Shown in pieces: positions 8,171 to 16,009 of a stretch of DNA of 32,606 nucleotides. Location of the stretch: contig NZ_VCJS01000147.1 of the NCBI RefSeq assembly GCF_005893125.1, forward strand, positions 1-32,606, read 5' to 3'. Source of the stretch: Nonomuraea basaltis (GTDB taxonomy: Bacteria > Actinomycetota > Actinomycetes > Streptosporangiales > Streptosporangiaceae). A program made the position numbers and the translations under genes. The first letter of the stretch is position 1; each line of letters starts with the position of its first letter. The notes under the pieces are model-generated. The model had not been told where the DNA came from. It saw nothing but the letters and a program-made list of their open reading frames with translations, and did no database searches.

Positions 8171-8929
8171 TCACGTGAGCAGCACCTCGGCGCCCGCGGC
8201 CGCGCAGTTGCGCAGTGTCGTCTCGTCGGCGCCCGCGTTCGTGACGACCACGTCGATGTCATCGGGGCCGCACACCCGCAGCGCGCCGGTGCCGGGGAAC
8301 TTGTGCCGGTCCACGAGCAGCACCACCTGCCCCGCCGCCGCGATCATGGCGCGCTTCAGCGGCACCTCGGCGAGCGTGGTGTCGACGAGCTGCCCGTCGG
8401 GACGCACGCCGCTGGCCCCCAGGAACACGCGGTCGGCGACCACCTGGCTCAGCGCCGCCTCGGTCAGCACCCCGACCAGCGAGTGGTACGGCCTGCGCAG
8501 CATGCCGCCCAGCATCAGCAGCTCGACCGCCGGATCGGAGCGGAGCACGTCGAGGACGGCCAGGCTGGAGGTGACCACGGTGACGCGGCGGCCGCGCAGC
8601 CGCCGGGCCAGCCGCATGGTCGTCGTCCCGATGTCGAGCAGCACCACGTCGCCGTCGCTCACCAGTTGCGCGGCGCGGGCGGCCACGGCCTCCTTGTCCT
8701 GCTCGTCGACCGGCGCCACCTCGGCGAAGGGCCGGGCGGTGTCGGCGTCCACGCCGGCCAGGGCGCCGCCGCGGACGCGCTGCAGCGTGCCGTCGCGGTC
8801 GAGCACCTCGAGGTCCCTGCGGATGGTCGACGGGCTCACGCCGAGCTGGCTGGCGAGATCGCGAACGCTCGTGGCACCTGAGAGCCGGACGCGGCGCATG
8901 ATCTCGGCATGCCGGAGGCGCTGGAGCAC
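8171..8929 (-). CDS. DeoR-family transcriptional regulator
   Basis: A 252-residue sugar-operon repressor. The N-terminal helix-turn-helix (about 5-56) has SVRDLASQLGVSPSTIRRDL followed by LDRDGTLQRVRGGAL. The C-terminal DeoR sensor domain (about 75-235) contains VLLDIGTTTMRLARRLRGR and FLGASGVRPDGQL, with the sugar-phosphate-binding fold of phosphosugar isomerases. GTG 8929 is taken as the start; no strong ribosome site is seen. It precedes the GH4 gene and is divergent from the PfkB/ABC/deacetylase operon, so it probably represses both directions until a phosphorylated sugar accumulates (inference from family behaviour and position). Confidence 0.93.
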   Translation of the reverse strand: MLQRLRHAEIMRRVRLSGATSVRDLASQLGVSPSTIRRDLEVLDRDGTLQRVRGGALAGVDADTARPFAEVAPVDEQDKEAVAARAAQLVSDGDVVLLDIGTTTMRLARRLRGRRVTVVTSSLAVLDVLRSDPAVELLMLGGMLRRPYHSLVGVLTEAALSQVVADRVFLGASGVRPDGQLVDTTLAEVPLKRAMIAAAGQVVLLVDRHKFPGTGALRVCGPDDIDVVVTNAGADETTLRNCAAAGAEVLLT

Positions 8930-8996
8930 GGCGCGAGTGTATCAGTCATATTCGCGCATAAGTAAGCATCTAGCTCCACAAGGCCGCGTGAAACAC

Positions 8997-9032
8997 TTGA
9001 ACTGTGCGAGTAAACGTGCAAGATTGCGCACA
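8997..9032 (+). promoter_or_regulatory. Candidate promoter and operator for the sugar operon
   Basis: TTGAAC at 8997-9002 and AAGATT at 9020-9025 are 17 bases apart, a plausible but imperfect -35/-10 pair. TGTGCG at 9003-9008 and CGCACA at 9027-9032 form an inverted repeat that brackets the -10, where a DeoR repressor could act. The 132-base divergent region is clearly richer in A/T than the flanking genes. The elements are visible; the assignment is inference. Confidence 0.4.
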
Positions 9033-9061
9033 TCTCGGTGTGTCGAGGAGGACCCATTCCC

Positions 9062-10264
9062 GTGTCTGTCCAGGCGTACGACCCTCTCGCCGGCGAGCGG
9101 ACCCCAGAGGGCCCGCAGTTCGACGTCTTCCTGGCCGGCACGGTCTTCCTGGACATCATCTTCACCGGCCTGCCCGCGATGCCCGAGGCGGGCACCGAGA
9201 TCTGGGCCGAGGGCATGGGCTCGTGCCCGGGCGGCATCGCCAACCTCGCCATCGCGACCAGCCGGCTGGGCCTGCGCACGTCGCTGGCGGCCGCGTTCGG
9301 CGACGACGACTACGGCGACTTCTGCTGGCGCACGCTCGAACGGCAGGAATCGGTTGACCTGTCCAGGTCGCGGCGCTTCGAGCACTGGCACTCGCCGGTG
9401 ACGGTCTCCATGGCGGTGGAGCGCGACCGCAGCATGGTGACGCACGGCCATCCCCCGCCCATGCCGGCGTCCGAGATGATCGGCAAACCGCCCCGCTCAA
9501 AGGCGGTGATCGTGACGCTCTCCACCGCCGAACCGCTCGGCGCGCCCGGCAGCGCGTCCAACTGGGCCGAGCTGGCGCACCGCGACGGCGCCCTGATCTT
9601 CGCGGACGTGGGCTGGGATCCGTCGGGCGACTGGTCGGCGTCCTTGCTGGACCAGCTGTCGGTCTGCCACGCGTTCATGCCGAACGCGACCGAGGCGATG
9701 GCCTACACGCGCACCGACACGCCGCGCGACTCGCTGTACGCGATCGCCGACAAGGTCCCGCTGGCCGTGGTGACCGACGGCGCCAACGGCGCGATGGCCA
9801 TCGACTCCATGACGGGCGAGGAGGCGTTCGTGCCGGCGCCGCGGGTGACGGCGCTCGACCCGACCGGCGCGGGCGACGTCTTCGGCGCGGGATTCGTGCT
9901 CGGCACCCTGTGCCGCTGGCCGCTGAACGACCGGCTGGCGTTCGCGGGGGTGTGCGCGGCGCTGGCCGTGCAGCAGTTCGGCGGCTCGCTGGCCGCGCCC
10001 GGCTGGGGGGACATCGCCGACTGGTGGCACGAGGTGCGGGCGGCGGCCGGCCACAGCGGCGCGTACGGCAGCTCGCTGGCCCGCCGCTACGCCTTCCTCG
10101 ACCGGCTGGTGCCCACCGTCCCGGTCGGCGCGGTCCGCCGCGCGGCCGCCACCATCGCCCGGTACGCCGACGTCGGAATGGCCCGGAAGCGGCCGGACGC
10201 GAACCCCGCCGACCCCGAGGACGAGGACCCGGACACGCCGCGCGTGCCTGCGCAAAAGGAGTAA
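9062..10264 (+). CDS. PfkB-family sugar kinase
   Basis: A 400-residue ribokinase/PfkB-type kinase. GTG 9062 is chosen because GAGGAGG ends nine bases before it; an in-frame GTG at 9038 lies upstream of that site. The N-terminal PfkB signature is PGGIANLAIATSRLGLRTSL at 57-76. The C-terminal signature DPTGAGDVFGAGF at 266-278 gives the anion hole and catalytic base Asp272. The family phosphorylates sugars, often at a terminal hydroxyl. The roughly 80 residues after the second signature make it longer than most family members and end in an acidic, charged tail. As first gene before the ABC importer it is the obvious source of phosphorylated substrate for the GH4 enzyme, though the sugar is unknown. 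Confidence 0.9.
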   Translation: MSVQAYDPLAGERTPEGPQFDVFLAGTVFLDIIFTGLPAMPEAGTEIWAEGMGSCPGGIANLAIATSRLGLRTSLAAAFGDDDYGDFCWRTLERQESVDLSRSRRFEHWHSPVTVSMAVERDRSMVTHGHPPPMPASEMIGKPPRSKAVIVTLSTAEPLGAPGSASNWAELAHRDGALIFADVGWDPSGDWSASLLDQLSVCHAFMPNATEAMAYTRTDTPRDSLYAIADKVPLAVVTDGANGAMAIDSMTGEEAFVPAPRVTALDPTGAGDVFGAGFVLGTLCRWPLNDRLAFAGVCAALAVQQFGGSLAAPGWGDIADWWHEVRAAAGHSGAYGSSLARRYAFLDRLVPTVPVGAVRRAAATIARYADVGMARKRPDANPADPEDEDPDTPRVPAQKE

Positions 10265-10268
10265 CGCC

Positions 10269-11648
10269 ATGATCCCCTCGACGCGACGGTCACGCCTTTT
10301 CCTGCCGCTCGCCGTGCTCATCGCAAGCACCCTGGCCGCGTGCGCGCCCGGCTCCTCGGCCCCGCCCGCGCCGTCCACAGCACCGTCATCTGGGCAGCCG
10401 AGCGCGGTGCGCACCGACGCCGCGGCGCTCGGCAACGTCACGCTCACCGTCTGGGACCAAGAGGTACGCGGCGGTCAGGCGGCCCAGATGAAGCAGCTCA
10501 ACGCCGCGTTCGAGGCTGAATACCCCAACATCAAGCTCAACCGGGTGTCCCGCTCCTTCGACGACCTCAACACCACCCTGCGCCTGGCGCTGAGCGGCAA
10601 CGAGCCGCCGGACGTGGTGGAGGCCAACAACGGCCGCTCCTCGATGGGGGCGTTCGTGAAGGCCGGCCAGCTCCGCCCGCTGGACGCCTACGCCGAGGCG
10701 TACGGGTGGAAGCGACGCTACCCGGAGTCGGTGCTGCGCTACTCGCGCTACAGCGCCGACGGCAAGCTGTTCGGCGAGGGCAACCTGTACGGCCTGCCCC
10801 AGGTCGGCGAGGTCGTCGGCATCTTCTACAACCGCGCCAAGCTGACCAAGCTCGGCCTGGCGCCGCCGAAGACCTGGCCCGACTTCGAGGCGGCGCTGGC
10901 CACGGCCAAGGCGGCCGGCGAGGTGCCGATGCAGCTGGGCAACCTCGACAAGTGGCCGGCCATCCACGTGTTCGGCACCGTGCAGAGCCGCATCGTGCCC
11001 GCCGATCAGATCGGCACGCTGGCCTTCGGCCGCAAGGGCGCCTCCTGGAACACGACGGAGAACACCCAGGCCGCCGAGCAACTCGCCGGCTGGGTTGAAA
11101 GGGGCTACTTCAACAAGGGGTTCAACGGGCAGGGCTACGACCCGGCGTGGCAGGCGTTCGGGAAGGGTGAGGGCGTCTTCATGATCGCGGGCACCTGGCT
11201 GCTCGCCGACCTGCAGAAGACGCTCGGCAAGGACCTGGGATTCATGCTGCCGCCCGTGGCGGGCGACACCGCGCCGGTCGCCACGGGCGGCACGGGGCTG
11301 CCGTTCGCGATCACCGCCAAGAGCCCCAACCCGGACGCGGCGGCGGCGTACATCAACTTCATCACCAGCGCCGACGCGATGAAGGTGCTCACCGCGACCG
11401 GCAACCTGCCGGTCGCCGACACCGACGAGCAGAACGTGCCGGTGGGGCCGCAGCAGGACGTGTTCACCGCGTTCAGCACGGTGACCGCGAAGGACGGGCT
11501 GGTGCCGTACCTGGACTACGCGACGCCGACGTTCGCCGACACGCTGGGGGCGGCGCTGCAGGACCTGCTGGCCAAGAAGGCGACGCCGGAGGAGTTCCTG
11601 GCCGCCTTGGAGAAGGACTACAAGACGTTCGCCGAGAGCAACGGGTGA
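10269..11648 (+). CDS. Extracellular sugar-binding lipoprotein of an ABC importer (family 1)
   Basis: A 459-residue substrate-binding protein. The start has AAAGGAG upstream and lies 4 bases after the kinase stop. The signal peptide is basic then hydrophobic and ends in the lipobox LAAC with lipidated Cys25. The mature part has the SBP_bac_1 layout: VTLTVWDQEVRGGQ at the start, NEPPDVVEANNGRSSMGAFV, LYGLPQVGEVVGIFYNRAKL, and PNPDAAAAYINFITSADAMK near the end. Such proteins bind oligosaccharides or sugar derivatives outside the membrane and deliver them to the MalF/MalG-like permeases encoded next. No ATPase is encoded here; actinobacteria often share one multi-sugar ATPase (MsiK) among such systems. 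Confidence 0.94.
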   Translation: MIPSTRRSRLFLPLAVLIASTLAACAPGSSAPPAPSTAPSSGQPSAVRTDAAALGNVTLTVWDQEVRGGQAAQMKQLNAAFEAEYPNIKLNRVSRSFDDLNTTLRLALSGNEPPDVVEANNGRSSMGAFVKAGQLRPLDAYAEAYGWKRRYPESVLRYSRYSADGKLFGEGNLYGLPQVGEVVGIFYNRAKLTKLGLAPPKTWPDFEAALATAKAAGEVPMQLGNLDKWPAIHVFGTVQSRIVPADQIGTLAFGRKGASWNTTENTQAAEQLAGWVERGYFNKGFNGQGYDPAWQAFGKGEGVFMIAGTWLLADLQKTLGKDLGFMLPPVAGDTAPVATGGTGLPFAITAKSPNPDAAAAYINFITSADAMKVLTATGNLPVADTDEQNVPVGPQQDVFTAFSTVTAKDGLVPYLDYATPTFADTLGAALQDLLAKKATPEEFLAALEKDYKTFAESNG

Positions 11649-11668
11649 GCCCAGAGCAAGGGGTGAGC

Positions 11669-12547
11669 ATGGCCCGGCCTCCGGGGGAGCCGCGCCGCGT
11701 CGCCTACCTCTACCTGCTGCCAGCCTTCGCCGTCTACGCGGCGTTCCTGCTCTACCCGATCGGCCGCGCGGTGCAGCTGTCGCTCTACGACTGGGACGGG
11801 CTGTCGCTCGGCCGATGGGCCGGCCTGGACAACTACGCCGCGATCCTCGCCGACGAGGGGTTGCGGGCCGCGTTCGCGCACGCCCTGGTGCTCATCGTGT
11901 TCTACGCCCTCGGGCCGCTGGCCATCGGGCTGATGCTGGCCGCGATACTCAACCACGCCAAGGTGCGCGGGCTGGGGTTCTTCCGGACCGTCGTGTTCCT
12001 GCCGCAGGCGGTGGCCATGGTCGTGGTGGCGGTGGCCTGGCGGCGCGTGTACGCCCCCAACGGCACGCTGAACGCGCTGCTGGGCGCGCTCGGGCTGGAC
12101 TCGCTGACACGGGGCTGGCTGGGGGACTACGCGTTCGCGCTGCCGGCGGTCGGGGTGGTCGGCACGTGGTTCGAGACCGGCCTGGTGACCGTGCTGCTGC
12201 TGGCCGGGATGAGCCGGATCCCGGCGGAGCTCTACGAGGCGGCGCGGCTCGACGGGGCGGGCGCGGTCAGGGAGTTCTTCGCGGTCACGCTGCCGTCGGT
12301 GCGCGGCGAGATCGCGGTCGCCCTGACGCTGACGGTGATCGCCGCGCTGCGCACGTTCGACCTGGTGTACGTCACGACGCGGGGCGGTCCGGGCGATTCG
12401 ACGTCGGTGCCGTCGTACGAGGTCTACCACCGGGCCTTCGGGCTCAGCCAGGTCGGCTCGGCGGCGGCGATCGGCGTCACGCTGACCGCCGTCATCTTCG
12501 CGATCTCGTTCGGGATCAACCGGTTCGCGGACAGGAGGATCTCGTGA
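11669..12547 (+). CDS. ABC sugar permease, MalF-like
   Basis: A 292-residue inner-membrane subunit. ATG 11669 is preferred because AAGGGG at 11658-11663 lies five bases before it; GTG 11645, overlapping the stop of the binding-protein gene, would add eight residues. Six helices are evident, from YLYLLPAFAVYAAFLLYPI to the C-terminal IGVTLTAVIFAISFGI. The EAA loop that contacts the ATPase reads YEAARLDGAGAVREFFAVTL from about residue 189. LDNYAAIL near 54 is typical of carbohydrate permeases. The gene ends overlapping the second permease by four bases. Confidence 0.93.
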   Translation: MARPPGEPRRVAYLYLLPAFAVYAAFLLYPIGRAVQLSLYDWDGLSLGRWAGLDNYAAILADEGLRAAFAHALVLIVFYALGPLAIGLMLAAILNHAKVRGLGFFRTVVFLPQAVAMVVVAVAWRRVYAPNGTLNALLGALGLDSLTRGWLGDYAFALPAVGVVGTWFETGLVTVLLLAGMSRIPAELYEAARLDGAGAVREFFAVTLPSVRGEIAVALTLTVIAALRTFDLVYVTTRGGPGDSTSVPSYEVYHRAFGLSQVGSAAAIGVTLTAVIFAISFGINRFADRRIS

Positions 12548-13344
12548 TCTCGCGCGGGGAGCGGGTGGCCAACTACGTCATCCTGTCGGTGTTCGCGGCA
12601 TTCGCGCTCTTCCCCATCGTGACGATCCTGTCCGCCGCGCTCGGCCCCGCCGACAGCGGCGACACGGCCGGGCTCGGGAATTTCGCGGCGGCGTGGGAGA
12701 TCGGCCGGTTCGGCACCTACCTGCGCACCAGCCTGGCGGTGTCGTCGTTCGTCGTGGTCGTCAGCGTCATCCTGTCGATCATGAGCGGGTACGCGTTCGG
12801 CACCATGCGCTTCCGCGGCCAGTCGGTGCTGTTCTACCTGTTCATGCTCGGGATCATGATGCCGAGCGAGGCCATCGCGGTGCCGCTCTACTTCGACCTG
12901 CGCACGCTCGGCCTGATCGACACGTTCTGGTCGGTGGCGCTGCCGCAGGTGGCGCTGTCGGTGGCGTTCGGCACGTTCTGGATGCGGGCGTACTTCCGGG
13001 CGTCCAGCCGCGCGATCGTCGAGGCCGCCCGCATCGACGGCGCCTCGACCTGGCGCATCCTGTGGCAGGTCCTGGTGCCGCCGGCCCGGCCCGCCGTCGT
13101 CACCCTGACCGTGCTGGTCTTCATGTGGACGTGGAACGAGTTCCTCATCCCGCTGATCATGGTGACCAGCGAGTCGTTGCGGACCGCGCCGCTGGGGCTG
13201 GCCTTCTTCCAGGGCCAGTACACCTCCGGCTTCACGCTCCTCGCGGCCGGGTCGGTCATCGTGGCCACCCCGGTCGTGATCTTCTATTTGTTCCTCCAGC
13301 GACACTTCGTCCGCGGGCTGCTCCAGGGGGCGGTCCGCGAGTAA
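12544..13344 (+). CDS. ABC sugar permease, MalG-like
   Basis: A 266-residue partner permease. GTG 12544 overlaps the preceding stop and follows GGAGGAT. Six helices are visible, starting with VILSVFAAFALFPIVTILSA. The ATPase-contact EAA loop is VEAARIDGASTWRILWQVLV from about residue 159. It is shorter at the N-terminus than the first permease, as is usual for MalG types. With the lipoprotein and the first permease it makes a complete importer apart from the ATPase. Confidence 0.93.
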   Translation: MISRGERVANYVILSVFAAFALFPIVTILSAALGPADSGDTAGLGNFAAAWEIGRFGTYLRTSLAVSSFVVVVSVILSIMSGYAFGTMRFRGQSVLFYLFMLGIMMPSEAIAVPLYFDLRTLGLIDTFWSVALPQVALSVAFGTFWMRAYFRASSRAIVEAARIDGASTWRILWQVLVPPARPAVVTLTVLVFMWTWNEFLIPLIMVTSESLRTAPLGLAFFQGQYTSGFTLLAAGSVIVATPVVIFYLFLQRHFVRGLLQGAVRE

Positions 13345-13359
13345 CTTTCCGGAGGTTCC

Positions 13360-15993
13360 ATGCGCAGTCTGATAGTGCTGGCCACCTTGCTTACCGTCCT
13401 GCCCGTTCCTGCCGCCCCCGCCGCCGCGGATTCGGACGCGGACCTCGATGCGCTGTTCGTCGGCGCGCACCCCGACGACGAGGCGTTCAGCCTGTCGACG
13501 CTCGGCCAGTGGAACGAGGACCACGGCGTCCGCACCGGCGTCGTCACCGTCACCAGGGGTGAGGGCGGCGGCAACGCCGTCGGCCCCGAGGAGGGCCCGG
13601 CGCTCGGGTTGCTGCGCGAGGCCGAGGAGCGTACGGCGGTCGCGAAGGCCGGCGTGCGCGAGGTGTTCAACCTCGACGACGTCGACTTCTACTACACGGT
13701 GAGCGCCCCGCTGACCGAGCAGGTCTGGGGCGGCGACACCCTGGAGAAGGTCGTCAGGGTCGTCCGCCAGACCCGGCCCGAGATCCTGCTGACCATGGAC
13801 CCGGCGCCCACGCCCGGCAACCACGGCAACCACCAGCAGGCCGCGCGGCTGGCCATCGAGGCCTTCTACGCGGCGGCCGACCCGAAGGCGTTCCCTGAGC
13901 AGATCACCCGCGAAGGGCTGCGGCCCTTCGCGCCCGCCCGGCTGCTCACCGGCGGCGCGCGCGGCACGTCCCAGACCGGGCCTTCGTGTGCCTCGACGTT
14001 CCGGCCCGCCAATCCGGCGCAGAACGTGTACGGCGTGTGGAGCGGGCGCGTCTCCCCGAGCCAGGGCCGGACGTGGGCCGCGATCGAGCGCGACGCCCAG
14101 CGCACGTACGCCTCCCAGGGCTGGGCCGTCTTCCCCGACGTGCCGTCCGACCCCGCCCAGCTCGGCTGCGACTTCTTCACGCAGGTGGACTCGCGCGTGC
14201 CGTTCCCGCAGCCGGGCGGCGCGGCCGCGCCCACGGCGATCCTCGACGGCGCGCTGACCAGGGCGAGCGGCGCCGTGCCGCTCGGCACCCTGTTCAGCCT
14301 GCGGCCCAGCACGTTCGACGTCCGCCCCGGCACGGCGTTCACCGTCGAGGTGACCGCGACCGCGCCGCCCCGCGAGCCGCTGGGCCGCTCCTCGGTGGCG
14401 TTGCGGGTGCCGGAGGGCTGGCGGGTCACCGGCTCCGGCGACCTGGGCAGGCTCACCGCCGGGCGATCGGGCTCGGCGACGTTCACGGTGACGCCGCCGC
14501 AGGACGCCGCGGGCCGGGCCCGCATCGGGGCCGCGCTGGCCACCGAGCGCGGACGCGGCTACACCGACCGGCAGGTCGAAGCCAGTCCGGCGGTACGGGG
14601 CGGGCAGCAGCCGCTTCCTCAGGTCGCCCAGTACGAGAAGTGGGTGGCCGACGTCGGCGTGCCGCAGCTGCGCGGCCTGGTCACGCCCGTGCTGACGCTC
14701 CCGTCCGGTGGCACCAGGGAGGTCGGCGTCGTGGTGACCAACGTGAGCGACACGACCCGGTCCGGCACCGTACGCGTGGACCTGCCGGCCGGTTTCGCCG
14801 CCGACCGGGCCGAGGCGGCCTACAGCGGCCTGGCCGCGGGGGCCTCGGCCACGGTGCCGTTCACCATCGCCAACACCGACACCTCGCTGAAGACCTCCAA
14901 CGAGGGCGGCGACTACGCTTACACCGTCACCGTGGACGGCGCCGTCACGGGCCGGCCGGCGCTGGAGCTCGTCCCGGCGGCCGCGATCCCGCAGGCCGCC
15001 TCGGCTCCCGCCGTGGACGGCGCCGAGGGCGACGGCGAGTACGCCGGGCCATCCCTGGACATCTCCCGCCTGTGGGAGGGCGCCGCATGCTCGTCGTCGG
15101 CCGACTGCTCGGGCACGGCCAGGCTCGCCTGGCGCGACGACACGCTGTACGTGCTGGTCCAGGTGAAGGACGACGTGCTCGGCACGCGCCTGGCCGAGGC
15201 CGACTGCAAGCGGCACTGGCGTACCGACGCGGTGGAGGTCACCCTCGATCCGCGCGGCACGTCCGAGAACACCTCCACGACGTTCAAGGCGGCGGTGCTG
15301 CCGGTGACGGCCGAGGGACCGCCGTGCGCCCTGCGCGACGCCGACAACCGCCAGGGCCCGGCCACGGGCGTGCGGATCGCCTCGAAGGTCTCCTCCGGTG
15401 GGTACGCCGTGGAGATGTCCATCCCGCTGGAGCTCCTGCCCGGCTCCGTCGATCCCGGGCATCTCGGCCTGAACATCCTGGTGTACGACTCCGACACCCA
15501 GGACAAGACCGGCCAGACCCGGATCGGCTGGTCGACGTGGGGCGGCGTGCAGGGGGATCCGTACCGGTGGGGCGTCGCGACGCTGCCGGGCTACCGTCCT
15601 CCCGCGGACCGGCCGGTTCCCGACCCGGTGATCCCCGGCACAGCCCTGTCCAGCCTGGACTCGCCGCAGTCGCTGGAGCAGGCGGTCCGGATCCAGGTCC
15701 CGGTGGCGGGCGGGCCCGCGGCGAAGCCGTCGGAGAGCGGCCGGGTGATCTCCACGACGAGGGGTCAGGACGCGGTGAAGGTGACGCTGCGGGCCGGTGG
15801 CGCCGGCAAGGCGCACCTGTTCGTCCGTGACGTCGAGGGGACGGCGGGGAGCCGCGTCGTCACCGTGCCCGCCGGCGGAACGACGACGGTGACCGTGCCC
15901 CTGACCCGTGCCCCGGCCGCCTCCCCGGCGGTGGTGGCCGGCTGGGAGGCGGCCGCCGGCGGCACGACCGCCTCTCGGGTGCAGGTGCGCTGA
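13360..15993 (+). CDS. Secreted multidomain PIG-L deacetylase with CBM9-like module
   Basis: An 877-residue exported protein, start ATG with GGAGG upstream, 15 bases after the permease gene. Signal peptide is residues 1 to about 23. The PIG-L (LmbE-like) deacetylase domain follows, with the zinc motif HPDDE at 37-41 and the second motif PGNHGNHQ carrying His155 and His158. Two immunoglobulin-like NEW3-type segments occupy about 310-405 and 429-520 (VGVVVTNVSDTTRSGTVRVD). A family-9 carbohydrate-binding-like domain lies at about 550-740 (LYVLVQVKDDVL, DAVEVTLDPRG, GYAVEMSIPLELL), followed by a beta-rich tail. PIG-L enzymes remove the acetyl group from N-acetylglucosaminyl compounds. Secretion plus a sugar-binding module points to an extracellular glycan substrate. 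Sitting last in a sugar-import operon, it probably prepares the imported sugar (inference). Confidence 0.88.
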   Translation: MRSLIVLATLLTVLPVPAAPAAADSDADLDALFVGAHPDDEAFSLSTLGQWNEDHGVRTGVVTVTRGEGGGNAVGPEEGPALGLLREAEERTAVAKAGVREVFNLDDVDFYYTVSAPLTEQVWGGDTLEKVVRVVRQTRPEILLTMDPAPTPGNHGNHQQAARLAIEAFYAAADPKAFPEQITREGLRPFAPARLLTGGARGTSQTGPSCASTFRPANPAQNVYGVWSGRVSPSQGRTWAAIERDAQRTYASQGWAVFPDVPSDPAQLGCDFFTQVDSRVPFPQPGGAAAPTAILDGALTRASGAVPLGTLFSLRPSTFDVRPGTAFTVEVTATAPPREPLGRSSVALRVPEGWRVTGSGDLGRLTAGRSGSATFTVTPPQDAAGRARIGAALATERGRGYTDRQVEASPAVRGGQQPLPQVAQYEKWVADVGVPQLRGLVTPVLTLPSGGTREVGVVVTNVSDTTRSGTVRVDLPAGFAADRAEAAYSGLAAGASATVPFTIANTDTSLKTSNEGGDYAYTVTVDGAVTGRPALELVPAAAIPQAASAPAVDGAEGDGEYAGPSLDISRLWEGAACSSSADCSGTARLAWRDDTLYVLVQVKDDVLGTRLAEADCKRHWRTDAVEVTLDPRGTSENTSTTFKAAVLPVTAEGPPCALRDADNRQGPATGVRIASKVSSGGYAVEMSIPLELLPGSVDPGHLGLNILVYDSDTQDKTGQTRIGWSTWGGVQGDPYRWGVATLPGYRPPADRPVPDPVIPGTALSSLDSPQSLEQAVRIQVPVAGGPAAKPSESGRVISTTRGQDAVKVTLRAGGAGKAHLFVRDVEGTAGSRVVTVPAGGTTTVTVPLTRAPAASPAVVAGWEAAAGGTTASRVQVR

Positions 15994-16009
15994 GGGCCGC
16001 GGTCCCGGT

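Noticed and set aside
12424..15816. 1130-residue minus-strand frame
   Set aside because: It spans several real plus-strand genes and has no domain; long antisense frames are expected at this GC content.
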